Shown here one piece after another: positions 1 to 6,508 of a DNA stretch of 16,113 nt. A program made the translations under genes and the position numbers. This stretch comes from Streptosporangiaceae bacterium (lineage in GTDB: Bacteria > Actinomycetota > Actinomycetes > Streptosporangiales > Streptosporangiaceae): positions 1-16,113 of the forward strand of contig JAICWX010000204.1 in assembly GCA_025934635.1 (NCBI GenBank). The letters run 5' to 3'. The notes under the pieces were generated by a model that saw only the letters and a list, made by a program, of their open reading frames with translations, made no database searches and was not told the origin of the DNA. Numbering within the stretch: position 1 is the stretch's first letter; every line of letters begins with the position of its first letter.

Positions 1-251
1 CGCTGGTCGAGCAGGTGCGCACCAGCTACTCCGGCGGCGAATTCCAGGAGGCGGCCCGGGCGGCCGAGGCCCTCCCGGACGACTTCGTGCACCGGATGGC
101 GCTGGCCGGCGGCTCGGCCGAGGCCCGCCAGCACATCCGCACCCGGGCCGGGCCCGGCATCGACTCCATCACCGTCTTCCCGCTCGGTGCCCGGCGGATG
201 CACACCGTCGAGCGCTTCCGCGCCTGTGTTGCTCAGGAGGAACAGCCATGA
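1..251 (+). CDS. LLM-class flavin-dependent oxidoreductase, C-terminal fragment (5' end outside window)
   Basis: Only the last ~83 codons are present; the frame is open from the window edge, so the start lies outside. The tail has the usual end of luciferase-like (LLM/F420 or FMN) oxidoreductases: a 'lpddfVhrmalaGgsaEaRqhi' helix, then 'GiDsitvfPLG', then a final helix 'tvERFracVaq'. In known members this part closes the TIM barrel that binds the flavin or F420 cofactor. The stop TGA (249-251) overlaps the ATG of the next gene (ATGA, 4 bp), so the two are translationally coupled and probably act in one pathway. The substrate cannot be inferred. A monooxygenase role, as in ring-opening RutA-type enzymes of the same superfamily, is possible given the amidohydrolase partner, but this is inference. 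Confidence 0.75.
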   Translation, partial: LVEQVRTSYSGGEFQEAARAAEALPDDFVHRMALAGGSAEARQHIRTRAGPGIDSITVFPLGARRMHTVERFRACVAQEEQP

Positions 252-1540
252 TCGTCATCGACAACGGGGCCATCCTGACCATGGACGACGCCCGCACCGT
301 CCACTTCGGCGGCCACGTCGTGATCGACGGCGACCGCATCACCGCCGTGGGGGAGGGCCGTTACCAGGGCAACGGGGACGCCGAAGTGATCGACGCGGCC
401 GGGATGGTGGTCCTGCCCGGCCTGATCGACCTGCACTACCACACCGCGATCGGCAAGGGATTCAGCGACCACCTGCCGCTGTGGGAGTACCTCGACACCT
501 GCTGGTACCCGCTCATCCGCAACCTGGACGCCGACGCCGCCTACTGGGCGGCGGCCGCGAGCTACCTGGAGTCCGTCAAGTGCGGGGTCACCACCGTCAA
601 CGACATGTACCGCCGGGTCCCCGACCTGGCCCGGGCGGCCGTCGACATCGGCATCCGGGCGGTGCTGTCCAACGACGTGGCGCTGGACGAGCACAACCTG
701 GACACGCTGCAGGACAACAAGGACGCCCACGACGCCGCGCACGGGACCGGTGACGGCCGGGTCGAGGTCTACGTCGGCATCGAGTGGCTGCCGCTGGCTT
801 CCCCGGAACTGCTGCGGGACGCCCGGACCCTGGCCGACGAGCTCGGCACCGGCATCCACGTGCACCTCAACGAGTCGCTGACCGAGGTGGAGAACAGCAA
901 GGAGCGGTTCGGCCAGCGCCCCACCGAGGTCGCCTACGACGCCGGCCTGCTCGGCCGCAACACCATCGCCGCCCACTGCGTCTGGCTCTCCGACACCGAG
1001 ATCGCCCTGATGCGGGAGACCGGCACGCAGATCTCGCATAACCCGAGCTCGAACGCCAAGCTCGGCAACGGCATCGCCCGGCTGCCGGAGATGCTCGCCG
1101 CGGGCCTGAACGTCGGGCTCGGCCACGACGCCGCCGAGTGCAACAACAGCCTGGACATGTTCGAGGTGATGAAGTTCGCCTCGCTCATGCACCGGGCCGC
1201 CCGGGTCGACGCCAGCCTCCAGCAGGCGCCGGACGTGCTGGCCATGGCGACCCGCAACGGCGCCGCCGCCCTCGGGCACCAGACCGGCCAGCTCAGCGCC
1301 GGCCGCAAGGCCGACGTGATCCTGGTCGACACCCGCAACGTCATGTTCACCCCGCTGGTCCCCGGCAACCCCGAGCAGCTGTACTCGCACCTGGTGTTCG
1401 CCGCCAACGGCAGCGCGGTCGACACCACCATCGTGGACGGCCGGGTGCTGATGCGGAACCGGCGGCTGCTCACCATGGACGAACCGGAGATCCTGCGGCA
1501 GGCAAATGCCGCGTTCCAGCGCGTCCTGGCCCGCATCTAG
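248..1540 (+). CDS. Amidohydrolase, AtzA/TrzA/SAH-deaminase-like (metal-dependent N-heterocycle deaminase or hydrolase)
   Basis: 430 aa, a normal length for the ATZ/TRZ-like amidohydrolase group. The ATG at 248 overlaps the upstream stop by 4 bp and is preceded by CAGGAGGA. Visible motifs: an N-terminal beta-sandwich strand set; H63-Y-H65 metal ligands after 'LPGLID'; 'HVHLNES' with H206; 'AAHCVWLSD' with H243; 'SHNPSSNAKLGNGIA'; and the catalytic Asp D294 in 'GLGHDAAECNNSLDMF'. The C-terminal 'GQLSAGRKADVILVD' strand closes the composite domain. Family members remove an amino, chloro or similar group from a heterocycle (SAH/MTA, triazines, cytosine-like bases) in the cytoplasm using Zn or Fe. 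The family's usual G-T-D reads G-H-D here, and the usual HLAET reads HLNES, so the substrate probably differs from MtaD. The stop TAG is followed directly by the insertion-sequence end. Confidence 0.9.
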   Translation: MIVIDNGAILTMDDARTVHFGGHVVIDGDRITAVGEGRYQGNGDAEVIDAAGMVVLPGLIDLHYHTAIGKGFSDHLPLWEYLDTCWYPLIRNLDADAAYWAAAASYLESVKCGVTTVNDMYRRVPDLARAAVDIGIRAVLSNDVALDEHNLDTLQDNKDAHDAAHGTGDGRVEVYVGIEWLPLASPELLRDARTLADELGTGIHVHLNESLTEVENSKERFGQRPTEVAYDAGLLGRNTIAAHCVWLSDTEIALMRETGTQISHNPSSNAKLGNGIARLPEMLAAGLNVGLGHDAAECNNSLDMFEVMKFASLMHRAARVDASLQQAPDVLAMATRNGAAALGHQTGQLSAGRKADVILVDTRNVMFTPLVPGNPEQLYSHLVFAANGSAVDTTIVDGRVLMRNRRLLTMDEPEILRQANAAFQRVLARI

Positions 1541-1640
1541 GTTGACATCCTCCCCACCTGAAGGCGGAGATTCCAGCTGCTCACAACCCGGTGAAGGAGG
1601 GAGGCAGTTGAGGTTCGCGGTTCACGGGCCCGGCACTCCG
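1541..1640 (-). ncRNA. Candidate omega RNA (reRNA) at tnpB 3' end
   Basis: In studied TnpB systems the guide RNA scaffold is made from the 3' end of the tnpB transcript plus the right end of the element, and the guide is the sequence just outside it. Here that covers the tnpB 3' codons and the 1550-1569 hairpin, ending at 1541. The predicted guide would start CTAGATGCGGGCCAGG (minus strand, 1540 downwards), the last codons of the amidohydrolase gene. This rests on position and family knowledge only. The hairpin is shorter than the perfect palindromes of intact copies. Confidence 0.35.
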
Positions 1641-2624
1641 GAAGCCTCCCCGCACAGTCACGGCGTGCCCCGCCGCGATGTTCCTGGCCGCGTTCACGTC
1701 AGCATGGCAGGCGTAACCGCAGGCCGTGCACGCGAACCGCGCTTGGCTCTTGCGCGATTTCCTGTCCACGTGCCCGCACGCCGAGCACCGCTGGCTCGTG
1801 AACGCGGGATTGATCTGGAGGTCTTCGACTCTGATCAGGTCGAACCGCCGCACGATCTCCGTGGACCTCTGCTCTGCCCAGTCCTTGCGCCGGTCCGTCT
1901 CCCGCGCTTTGACCCGCGCGACGGCCAGCCGTACCTTCCCGCGGCGGGCCGAGCCCCGCTTGGCTCGGGCGAGCTTGCGTTCCAGCCGCCGCAACCTCGT
2001 TTTCTCCCGCCAGGTCAGGCCCGGGACGCGCAGCCGCTCCCCAGTGGACAGGGCCGCGGCGACCTTGACGCCCCGGTCGATACCCACGACCCGGCCGTTG
2101 CCGGGGGCGGGAACCGCTGGTGGGATTGCGGCGAATGCGACATGCCAGCGGCCGGCACGGTCCATTGTGACCCGGTAGGACTTCGCCCCCGCGGGGACGG
2201 CGCGGGACCAGCGGAACCGGACCCACCCCGTCTTTGGCACCCGGATCACGCCGGTGTTGCGGTTGAGTCGGCGCACTTGCCCGAGCTTGACGTCGACGAT
2301 CCGGAATCCCTCGTCGCGGCCGGCCTTGCGCCAGGACGGACGCCCGGCTGGGTTGCCTCGGTCAAAGAACGCGGCCACCGCCTGGGCGAAGTCTCGCAGC
2401 GCCTGCTGCTGCACCATATAAGATCCGGAGGCCAGCCACGGATGCTCAGCGCGCGCTGCGGTGAGCTGCCGGGACTGCTCCAGGTAGCCCGGTACGCTCG
2501 CGCGGCCTGGGCGCCAGTGTGCATGCTGCTCGACTGCGAGATTCCACACGAAGCGGGCGTGCCCGCAATGGTCCCGCAGCAATGCCTCTTGGGTGAGCGT
2601 TGGGAACAAGCGGTAGCGGGACAT
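1581..2624 (-). CDS. tnpB: TnpB (OrfB) RNA-guided nuclease of IS605 family, with apparent internal deletion
   Basis: 347 aa, short for this group. The ATG at 2624 is the first start after an in-frame TAG. It has the N-terminal 'MSRYRLFPTLTQ...CGHARFVWNLAVEQH' helix-turn-helix region, the WED-like 'RNTGVIRVPKTGWVRFRWSR' strands, RuvC-I 'VVGIDRGVKVA' with the first catalytic Asp, the basic 'LRRLERKLARAKRGS' helix, RuvC-II 'DLIRVEDL' with the catalytic Glu, a zinc finger C-x2-C...C-x2-C ('CSACGHVDRKSRKS...CTACGYAC') and RuvC-III 'ADVNAARNIAAG' with the last Asp. All three acidic residues are present. Only 42 residues separate the RuvC-II Glu from the RuvC-III Asp, against roughly 80-90 in family members as I recall them. 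The missing piece is the helical stretch between 'VEDL' and 'NPAFTSQ', so the nuclease is probably inactive. Confidence 0.9.
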   Translation of the reverse strand: MSRYRLFPTLTQEALLRDHCGHARFVWNLAVEQHAHWRPGRASVPGYLEQSRQLTAARAEHPWLASGSYMVQQQALRDFAQAVAAFFDRGNPAGRPSWRKAGRDEGFRIVDVKLGQVRRLNRNTGVIRVPKTGWVRFRWSRAVPAGAKSYRVTMDRAGRWHVAFAAIPPAVPAPGNGRVVGIDRGVKVAAALSTGERLRVPGLTWREKTRLRRLERKLARAKRGSARRGKVRLAVARVKARETDRRKDWAEQRSTEIVRRFDLIRVEDLQINPAFTSQRCSACGHVDRKSRKSQARFACTACGYACHADVNAARNIAAGHAVTVRGGFRSAGPVNREPQLPPSFTGL

Positions 2625-2719
2625 GCGAACACACTATCGACTGGCACTGGCATTTTGAGGGAGGTGACGCGGCGTTTCCTCCCCGGGCTACAGTCCAGGG
2701 TCTTTATGCCGCGATCGTA

Positions 2720-3412
2720 ATGACGTACGCGCTGGACGACGGAGGGCACCGGCAGCTCAAGGACACCGTGTACCTGCAGTTGCGGGACGACATCGTCACC
2801 GGCGCCCTGCCGCCGGGTGCGGTGCTACGGGAGGCCGAGCTGGCCGCTCGCTTCGGCGTGAGCAAGACCCCGCTGCGCGACGCGCTCGTCCGGCTGTCCA
2901 AGGACGGTTTCGTCGAGATCCCGCCGTACCGCAGCGCGGTGGTGGTCGGCTACAGCCGCACCGACCTGCGCGAGATCTACGAGCTGCGCGAGCTGCTCGA
3001 AGGGGCGTGCGCCCGGCAGGCGGCCTTCCACATCAGCGCGGACGCGCTGGCCGAGCTGTCCCGGATCGTCCGGGCCAGCGCCGAGTGCGTGCACGGGGAC
3101 GAGGTGATCCCCGGCCGGGAGGACGAGCTGACCGGGCTGCACGATCAGTTCGACCTCGTCATGTACGCCCAGTCGCGCAACGGCCGGATCGACGAGATGG
3201 TCGGCAACATCCGCGGCCACATCCAGCGCATCGGCCGGCTGACCACCGGGATCCCCGGCCGCCTGGCCAAGTCGGTCCGTGAGCACCAGGCCATCTACGA
3301 GGCGATCGTGCAGCGGGACGGCGCCGCCGCCGAGTCGCTGATGCGCCGGCACATCCTGTCCGTGATGGCCGACCAGCTGACCAGCATCGCCGAAACGCCC
3401 AGCGTCGGCTAG
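2720..3412 (+). CDS. GntR family transcriptional regulator, FadR/FCD subfamily
   Basis: 230 aa from the ATG at 2720. Residues ~10-75 form the winged helix-turn-helix: 'LKDTVYLQLRDDIVTGALPPG' (helix 1), 'REAELAARFGVSKTPLRDALVRLSKDGFVE' (recognition helix) and the wing 'PPYRSAVVVG'. Residues ~80-215 are the all-helical FCD ligand-binding domain with the metal-ligand pattern of Asp/His in 'LHDQFDLVMY', 'REHQAIYEAI' and 'MRRHIL'. Such proteins are usually repressors released by a small carboxylate or pathway intermediate. The start is uncertain: no clear Shine-Dalgarno sequence precedes 2720, and the frame stays open upstream into the insertion sequence. The IS end ~17 bp upstream has probably replaced the native promoter and leader. 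The gene lies 24 bp before the GMC gene and is the obvious candidate to bind the AGATCT array at 5003-5022. Confidence 0.88.
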   Translation: MTYALDDGGHRQLKDTVYLQLRDDIVTGALPPGAVLREAELAARFGVSKTPLRDALVRLSKDGFVEIPPYRSAVVVGYSRTDLREIYELRELLEGACARQAAFHISADALAELSRIVRASAECVHGDEVIPGREDELTGLHDQFDLVMYAQSRNGRIDEMVGNIRGHIQRIGRLTTGIPGRLAKSVREHQAIYEAIVQRDGAAAESLMRRHILSVMADQLTSIAETPSVG

Positions 3413-3436
3413 GCGCGCAGGAAGGACGGTCCGACC

Positions 3437-4903
3437 ATGCCCACCCGAACCGACACGCTGGTCATCGGGGCCGGCGCGGCCGGCCTGTTCTGCGCCCTGC
3501 GCTGGGCGGAGCGCGGCTCGGTGACCGTCGTCGAGGCCGGCCCGGACGCCGGGAACCCGCCGCCGCGCTGGGGGCTGTACGACTACGTCCTGCCCGAGGC
3601 GCACTATTACCGCTACACCGACGCCGGCACCGGCAAGGCCATCCCGCAGGGCCGGGGCCTGGGCGGCGGGTCGACGGTCAACTCCGCGGCCGCGCTGCGC
3701 GGCCAGCCCTGGTGCTACGACGGCTGGCAGGTCCCCGGCTGGAGCTGGGCCGACTGCCTGGAGGGGTTCCGGGGGATCGAGTCGGACCAGCAGTACCCGG
3801 ACGCCGCCTACCACGGCGCCGACGGCCTTATCCCGGTGACCCGCCTCGAACCGGGACCGCTGGATACGGCGGTGTTCGACTGGTGCCGCCGCGCCGGGCA
3901 CCCGGCCACCGACGACCACAACGCCCCCGGCGCGCTCGGCTACGGCGTCTGGACCACCAACCGGCGCGACGGCGGCCGGTGGGGCGCCTGGGCCGGCGTG
4001 GTCCCGGCCGCCCGGCAGGCCGGGGTGCGGATCCGCCCGGACACGGCGGCCGGGCGCCTGGTCTTCGACGGCACCCGCTGCACCGGCGCCGACGTCACCG
4101 GGCCGGACGGTCCCGAGCGGATCACGGCCGGCCGGGTCATCGTCTGCGCGGGCGCCTACGGCTCCCCGGCGCTGCTGATGCGCTCCGGCATCGGCCCGGA
4201 GGCGGTGCTGGGCCGGCTGGGCGCCGAGCCGGTCTCGGTTCTGCCGGGCGTCGGCGCGAACCTGATGGATCATCCCTGGTGCCTGCTCGACGTCGACGTC
4301 ACCGACCCGGCGCTGATCGAGGCCCGGCCGGTCAGCGGGGCACTGCTCCGCTACGAGCTCGACGCCGCCCGCGGCGAGCACGTCGAAGCCGAGATCTTCC
4401 CGTGGCAGACCCGGCCGTACGATCTGGCCTCCCCGCCCACCCGGGTGTCGTTCACCGCGGCCCTCATGGCGCCGCGTAGCCGCGGCCGGTTCGAGCTCGG
4501 CCCCGACGGGCCCGAACTGCACGTGGGTCACCTGGCCGAGGACGCCGACGCCGCCGGCCTGGCCGAGATCGTGGCCACGACCGCGGCGCTGCTGGAATCC
4601 CTGGCTAAGGACGGCGTGGTCGTAATCCCGGAGGACGCGTGGTGGCGCCAGGGCGACCTGGCTGCCGCCTCCCGCGCGGCGGTGAGCAGCTACCACCACC
4701 ACAGCGGCACCTGCCGGATGGGCGACCCCGCCGCGGCGGGCCCCGATGCGGCGGGCATTGTCGTGGGGCCTGACCTGGCCGTGCTCGGCACGAGCGGTCT
4801 CGCGGTGGCCGACTCGTCCGTCATGCCGGTCATCCCGCGCGCGAACACCAACCTGGCCTCGATGATGATCGGCTACCGCTCCGCCGACGTTGGCGCGTCA
4901 TGA
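3437..4903 (+). CDS. GMC family FAD-dependent oxidoreductase
   Basis: 488 aa. The ATG at 3437 follows GGAAGGA with 10 nt spacing. The N-terminal Rossmann FAD-binding motif is 'LVIGAGAAGLFCALR' (G11-x-G13-x2-G16), followed by E33 in 'VVEAGPD' for the ribose. The GMC signature 'GRGLGGGSTVNSAAALRG' is at ~72-89 and the second signature 'GAYGSPALLMRSGIGP' is mid-protein. The active-site loop 'YHHHSGTCRMG' puts the likely catalytic His at 421, and 'PRANTNLASMMIGYRSAD' supplies the paired Asn (470-472) near the C terminus. GMC enzymes oxidise a primary or secondary alcohol to aldehyde, acid or ketone. At 488 residues it is compact, without the long substrate-domain inserts of choline oxidase. Its location suggests it acts on an alcohol side chain of the island's substrate. 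A mycofactocin-linked role is an alternative, but no mft gene is visible nearby. Confidence 0.9.
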   Translation: MPTRTDTLVIGAGAAGLFCALRWAERGSVTVVEAGPDAGNPPPRWGLYDYVLPEAHYYRYTDAGTGKAIPQGRGLGGGSTVNSAAALRGQPWCYDGWQVPGWSWADCLEGFRGIESDQQYPDAAYHGADGLIPVTRLEPGPLDTAVFDWCRRAGHPATDDHNAPGALGYGVWTTNRRDGGRWGAWAGVVPAARQAGVRIRPDTAAGRLVFDGTRCTGADVTGPDGPERITAGRVIVCAGAYGSPALLMRSGIGPEAVLGRLGAEPVSVLPGVGANLMDHPWCLLDVDVTDPALIEARPVSGALLRYELDAARGEHVEAEIFPWQTRPYDLASPPTRVSFTAALMAPRSRGRFELGPDGPELHVGHLAEDADAAGLAEIVATTAALLESLAKDGVVVIPEDAWWRQGDLAAASRAAVSSYHHHSGTCRMGDPAAAGPDAAGIVVGPDLAVLGTSGLAVADSSVMPVIPRANTNLASMMIGYRSADVGAS

Positions 4904-4971
4904 GATCTCAGCGTGAGTTCGCCCAGCCTAACCCCGCTGGCAGCAAGAAACAGAAAAGTAACATGCAGGCA

Positions 4972-4999
4972 TTGACCCCGGCGGTTACTCCTCTCTAAT
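4972..4999 (+). promoter_or_regulatory. Housekeeping-type promoter of the permease-amidohydrolase operon
   Basis: TTGACC at 4972-4977 and TCTAAT at 4994-4999 are separated by 16 bp, each one mismatch from the sigma-70/HrdB consensus TTGACA/TATAAT. This is the best promoter match I found in the window. Transcription would start near 5006, giving a leader of ~54 nt with GGAGG at 5049-5053 before the ATG at 5060. A perfect 6-bp inverted repeat, AGTAAC (4957-4962) and GTTACT (4984-4989), brackets the -35. Confidence 0.6.
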
Positions 5000-5002
5000 C
5001 TC

Positions 5003-5022
5003 AGATCTTAGATCTCAGATCT
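5003..5022 (+). promoter_or_regulatory. Tandem AGATCT operator array (three half-turn-spaced palindromes)
   Basis: AGATCT occurs at 5003-5008, 5010-5015 and 5017-5022, a strict 7-bp period. The longer direct repeat ATCTCAGATCTT occurs at 4998-5009 and 5012-5023. The array begins 3 bp after the -10 box, so it covers the predicted start site, a position where a bound protein would block transcription. A fourth copy, in the perfect 10-bp palindrome TGAGATCTCA, is at 4901-4910, overlapping the GMC stop codon. The AT-rich repeats stand out from the GC-rich surroundings. The nearby GntR protein is the likely binder (inference). Confidence 0.55.
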
Positions 5023-5059
5023 TTACCTGAGGCGCGTCCCCGACCGACGGAGGCACCGA

Positions 5060-6508
5060 ATGGTCCACAAATCAGACGCCGGGTCGAGCGCGCTGGAAGC
5101 CTCGACCTTCGGTGGCCGCATGCCCTCCGGCTCGGGCGACCTGGCGATCGAGACGCACGGCATCACCCCCGTACCCGAAGACAACCGCTACGGCACCCCC
5201 CGGCGCCTGTTCACCGTGTGGTTCGCCCCGCAGATGAACATGACCGGCGTGTTCACCGGCTCACTGGCCATCGTGTTCGGCCTCGGCTTCTGGCTCGGCC
5301 TGCTCGCCATGGTCATCGGCACGCTGCTGGGCTCGCTGCCGGTCGCCTACCTGTCGACCTGGGGCCCGCGCACCGGCACCGGCCAGCTGCCCGCCTCGCG
5401 GATGGCCTTCGGCGCGACCGTGGTCCTGCCGGCCATCGTCCAGTGGCTCTCCTCGATCGCCTGGGACGGCCTGGTCGGCCTGTTCGGCGGCGAGGCGCTG
5501 TCGACCCTGCTCCACGTCCCGTTCTGGGTGGGGGTGCTGATCGTCCTGGCCCTGCAGGGGGCGGTGGGCATCTTCGGCTACGAGCTCATCCACCGGGTCG
5601 AGGCCGTGATGACCGTCGTGCTCGTCATCACGTTCGCCGTGCTGACCATCAAGCTGCTCAGCGGCAATCACCAGATCGTGACGCCGCCGACCGTCCACCA
5701 CGGCGATCTCGTCGGCTCGTTCATCCTGGAGGTCACCGTCGCGCTGAGCCTGGCCATCTCCTGGGCCAGCTACGCCTCGGACTACAGCCGCTACCTGCCG
5801 CCGTCCACCCCGCGCAAGCCGGTCTTCTGGTACAGCATGGGCGGCATCGTGCTCGGCTACATCGCCATCCAGGCCATCGGGATCGCCGGGGCCAAGGCGC
5901 TCGGCGCCGAGACCGCCGCGGGCGTCCGCGACATCATGGGTGGCGGCTTCCTCGGCGCCCTGGCCCTGATCGTGATCGCCCTCGCCTCGGTCGGCTCGAA
6001 CGTCATGAACGACTACAGCGGCTCGCTCGCCCTGCAGACCGTCGGCGTCCGGGTCCGCCGGCCGGTGTCGGCGGTGGTGGTCACGGTCATCGCCTTCTTC
6101 CTGATCCTGTGGATGCACGGCGGGAACACCGCCTCCCGGTTCGAGAACGTGCTGCTGTTCGTGGGCTACTGGATCCCCGCCTTCGTCGCGATCGTCACCA
6201 TCGACTGGTACTACCGCGCGCGGGGCCGCCACACGATCAATCCCGCCCGTGAGAGCACCCCGCAGGCCGACGCGATCGCCGCCATCGTCACGTTCGTGGT
6301 CGCGTTCGGTGTCTCCGTCCCGTTCATGGACACCTCCATCATCGTCGGCCCGGTCGCCAAGGCCTGGCACGGCGCCGACGTCGCCTACTTCGTCAACTTC
6401 GGTGTCGCGGCCATCATCTACGGCGGCTACCGGGTCTGGCGGCACCGCGCGGCCGCCCCCGCCGCCGCGGTCGGGACGCCGGCCCAGACCCTCGGGAGCG
6501 GCCGGTGA
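5060..6508 (+). CDS. NCS1 family nucleobase (purine/cytosine-type) permease
   Basis: 482 aa. The ATG at 5060 has GGAGG 6 nt upstream. The N-terminal 'ETHGITPVPEDNRYGTPRRLFTVWFAPQMN' region is the NCS1 hallmark (PVP-x3-R, then F-x-W-x-x-x-N), followed by about 12 hydrophobic segments starting at ~residue 60 and ending near 465. Inner landmarks are 'WDGLVGLFGGEAL', 'GIFGYELIHRVEAV', 'SWASYASDYSRYLP' and 'NVMNDYSGSLALQT', all typical NCS1 positions (the 'DYSRYLP' loop and the NxYS motif). These inner-membrane proton- or sodium-coupled symporters import cytosine, purines, allantoin, hydantoins, thiamine precursors or pyridoxine-like rings. The stop overlaps the next gene by 4 bp (GTGA), so importer and amidohydrolase are co-translated. 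This is the main reason to think the island handles a nitrogen heterocycle. Confidence 0.93.
   Translation: MVHKSDAGSSALEASTFGGRMPSGSGDLAIETHGITPVPEDNRYGTPRRLFTVWFAPQMNMTGVFTGSLAIVFGLGFWLGLLAMVIGTLLGSLPVAYLSTWGPRTGTGQLPASRMAFGATVVLPAIVQWLSSIAWDGLVGLFGGEALSTLLHVPFWVGVLIVLALQGAVGIFGYELIHRVEAVMTVVLVITFAVLTIKLLSGNHQIVTPPTVHHGDLVGSFILEVTVALSLAISWASYASDYSRYLPPSTPRKPVFWYSMGGIVLGYIAIQAIGIAGAKALGAETAAGVRDIMGGGFLGALALIVIALASVGSNVMNDYSGSLALQTVGVRVRRPVSAVVVTVIAFFLILWMHGGNTASRFENVLLFVGYWIPAFVAIVTIDWYYRARGRHTINPARESTPQADAIAAIVTFVVAFGVSVPFMDTSIIVGPVAKAWHGADVAYFVNFGVAAIIYGGYRVWRHRAAAPAAAVGTPAQTLGSGR

Larger units (their letters stand above)
1541..2703 (-). mobile_element. IS605/IS1341-type insertion carrying only tnpB
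   Basis: A single tnpB is flanked by degraded palindromes typical of single-strand transposing IS200/IS605 elements. On the + strand the right end starts GTTGACATCCTCC at 1541, with a hairpin at 1550-1569 (CTCC/GGAG and CCT/AGG, GA loop). The left end has an imperfect hairpin at 2682-2700 (CCCGGGCT / AGTCCAGGG) and a GGGAGG/CCTCCC pairing (2659-2664 with 2678-2683). There is no tnpA (Y1 HUH transposase), so the element is non-autonomous. Boundaries are estimates: the right end is fixed by recall of the conserved GGAATC...GATGTCAAC end in actinobacterial copies, the left end only to about 10 bp. It sits exactly after the amidohydrolase stop and ends ~17 bp before the gntR start, and lies antisense to both. 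Confidence 0.7.

Noticed and set aside
2600..2719. N-terminal extension of the GntR protein back into the insertion element
   Set aside because: It would include the IS left-end hairpins; the residues do not fit a GntR N terminus. The ATG at 2720 gives the normal length.
1506..2720. Long + strand open frame (404 codons) opposite tnpB
   Set aside because: It is antisense to a clear TnpB, has low-complexity Pro/Arg-rich content and no family features; it is a high-GC shadow frame.
2825..4702. Large minus-strand frame (625 codons) opposite gntR and the GMC gene
   Set aside because: Val/Gly/Arg-rich shadow of GC-biased third positions on the opposite strand; no recognisable motif.
4897..5059. 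Riboswitch upstream of the NCS1 permease (TPP, purine or preQ1 type)
   Set aside because: The predicted leader is only ~54 nt and shows none of the conserved core sequences I know; the repeats fit a protein operator better.
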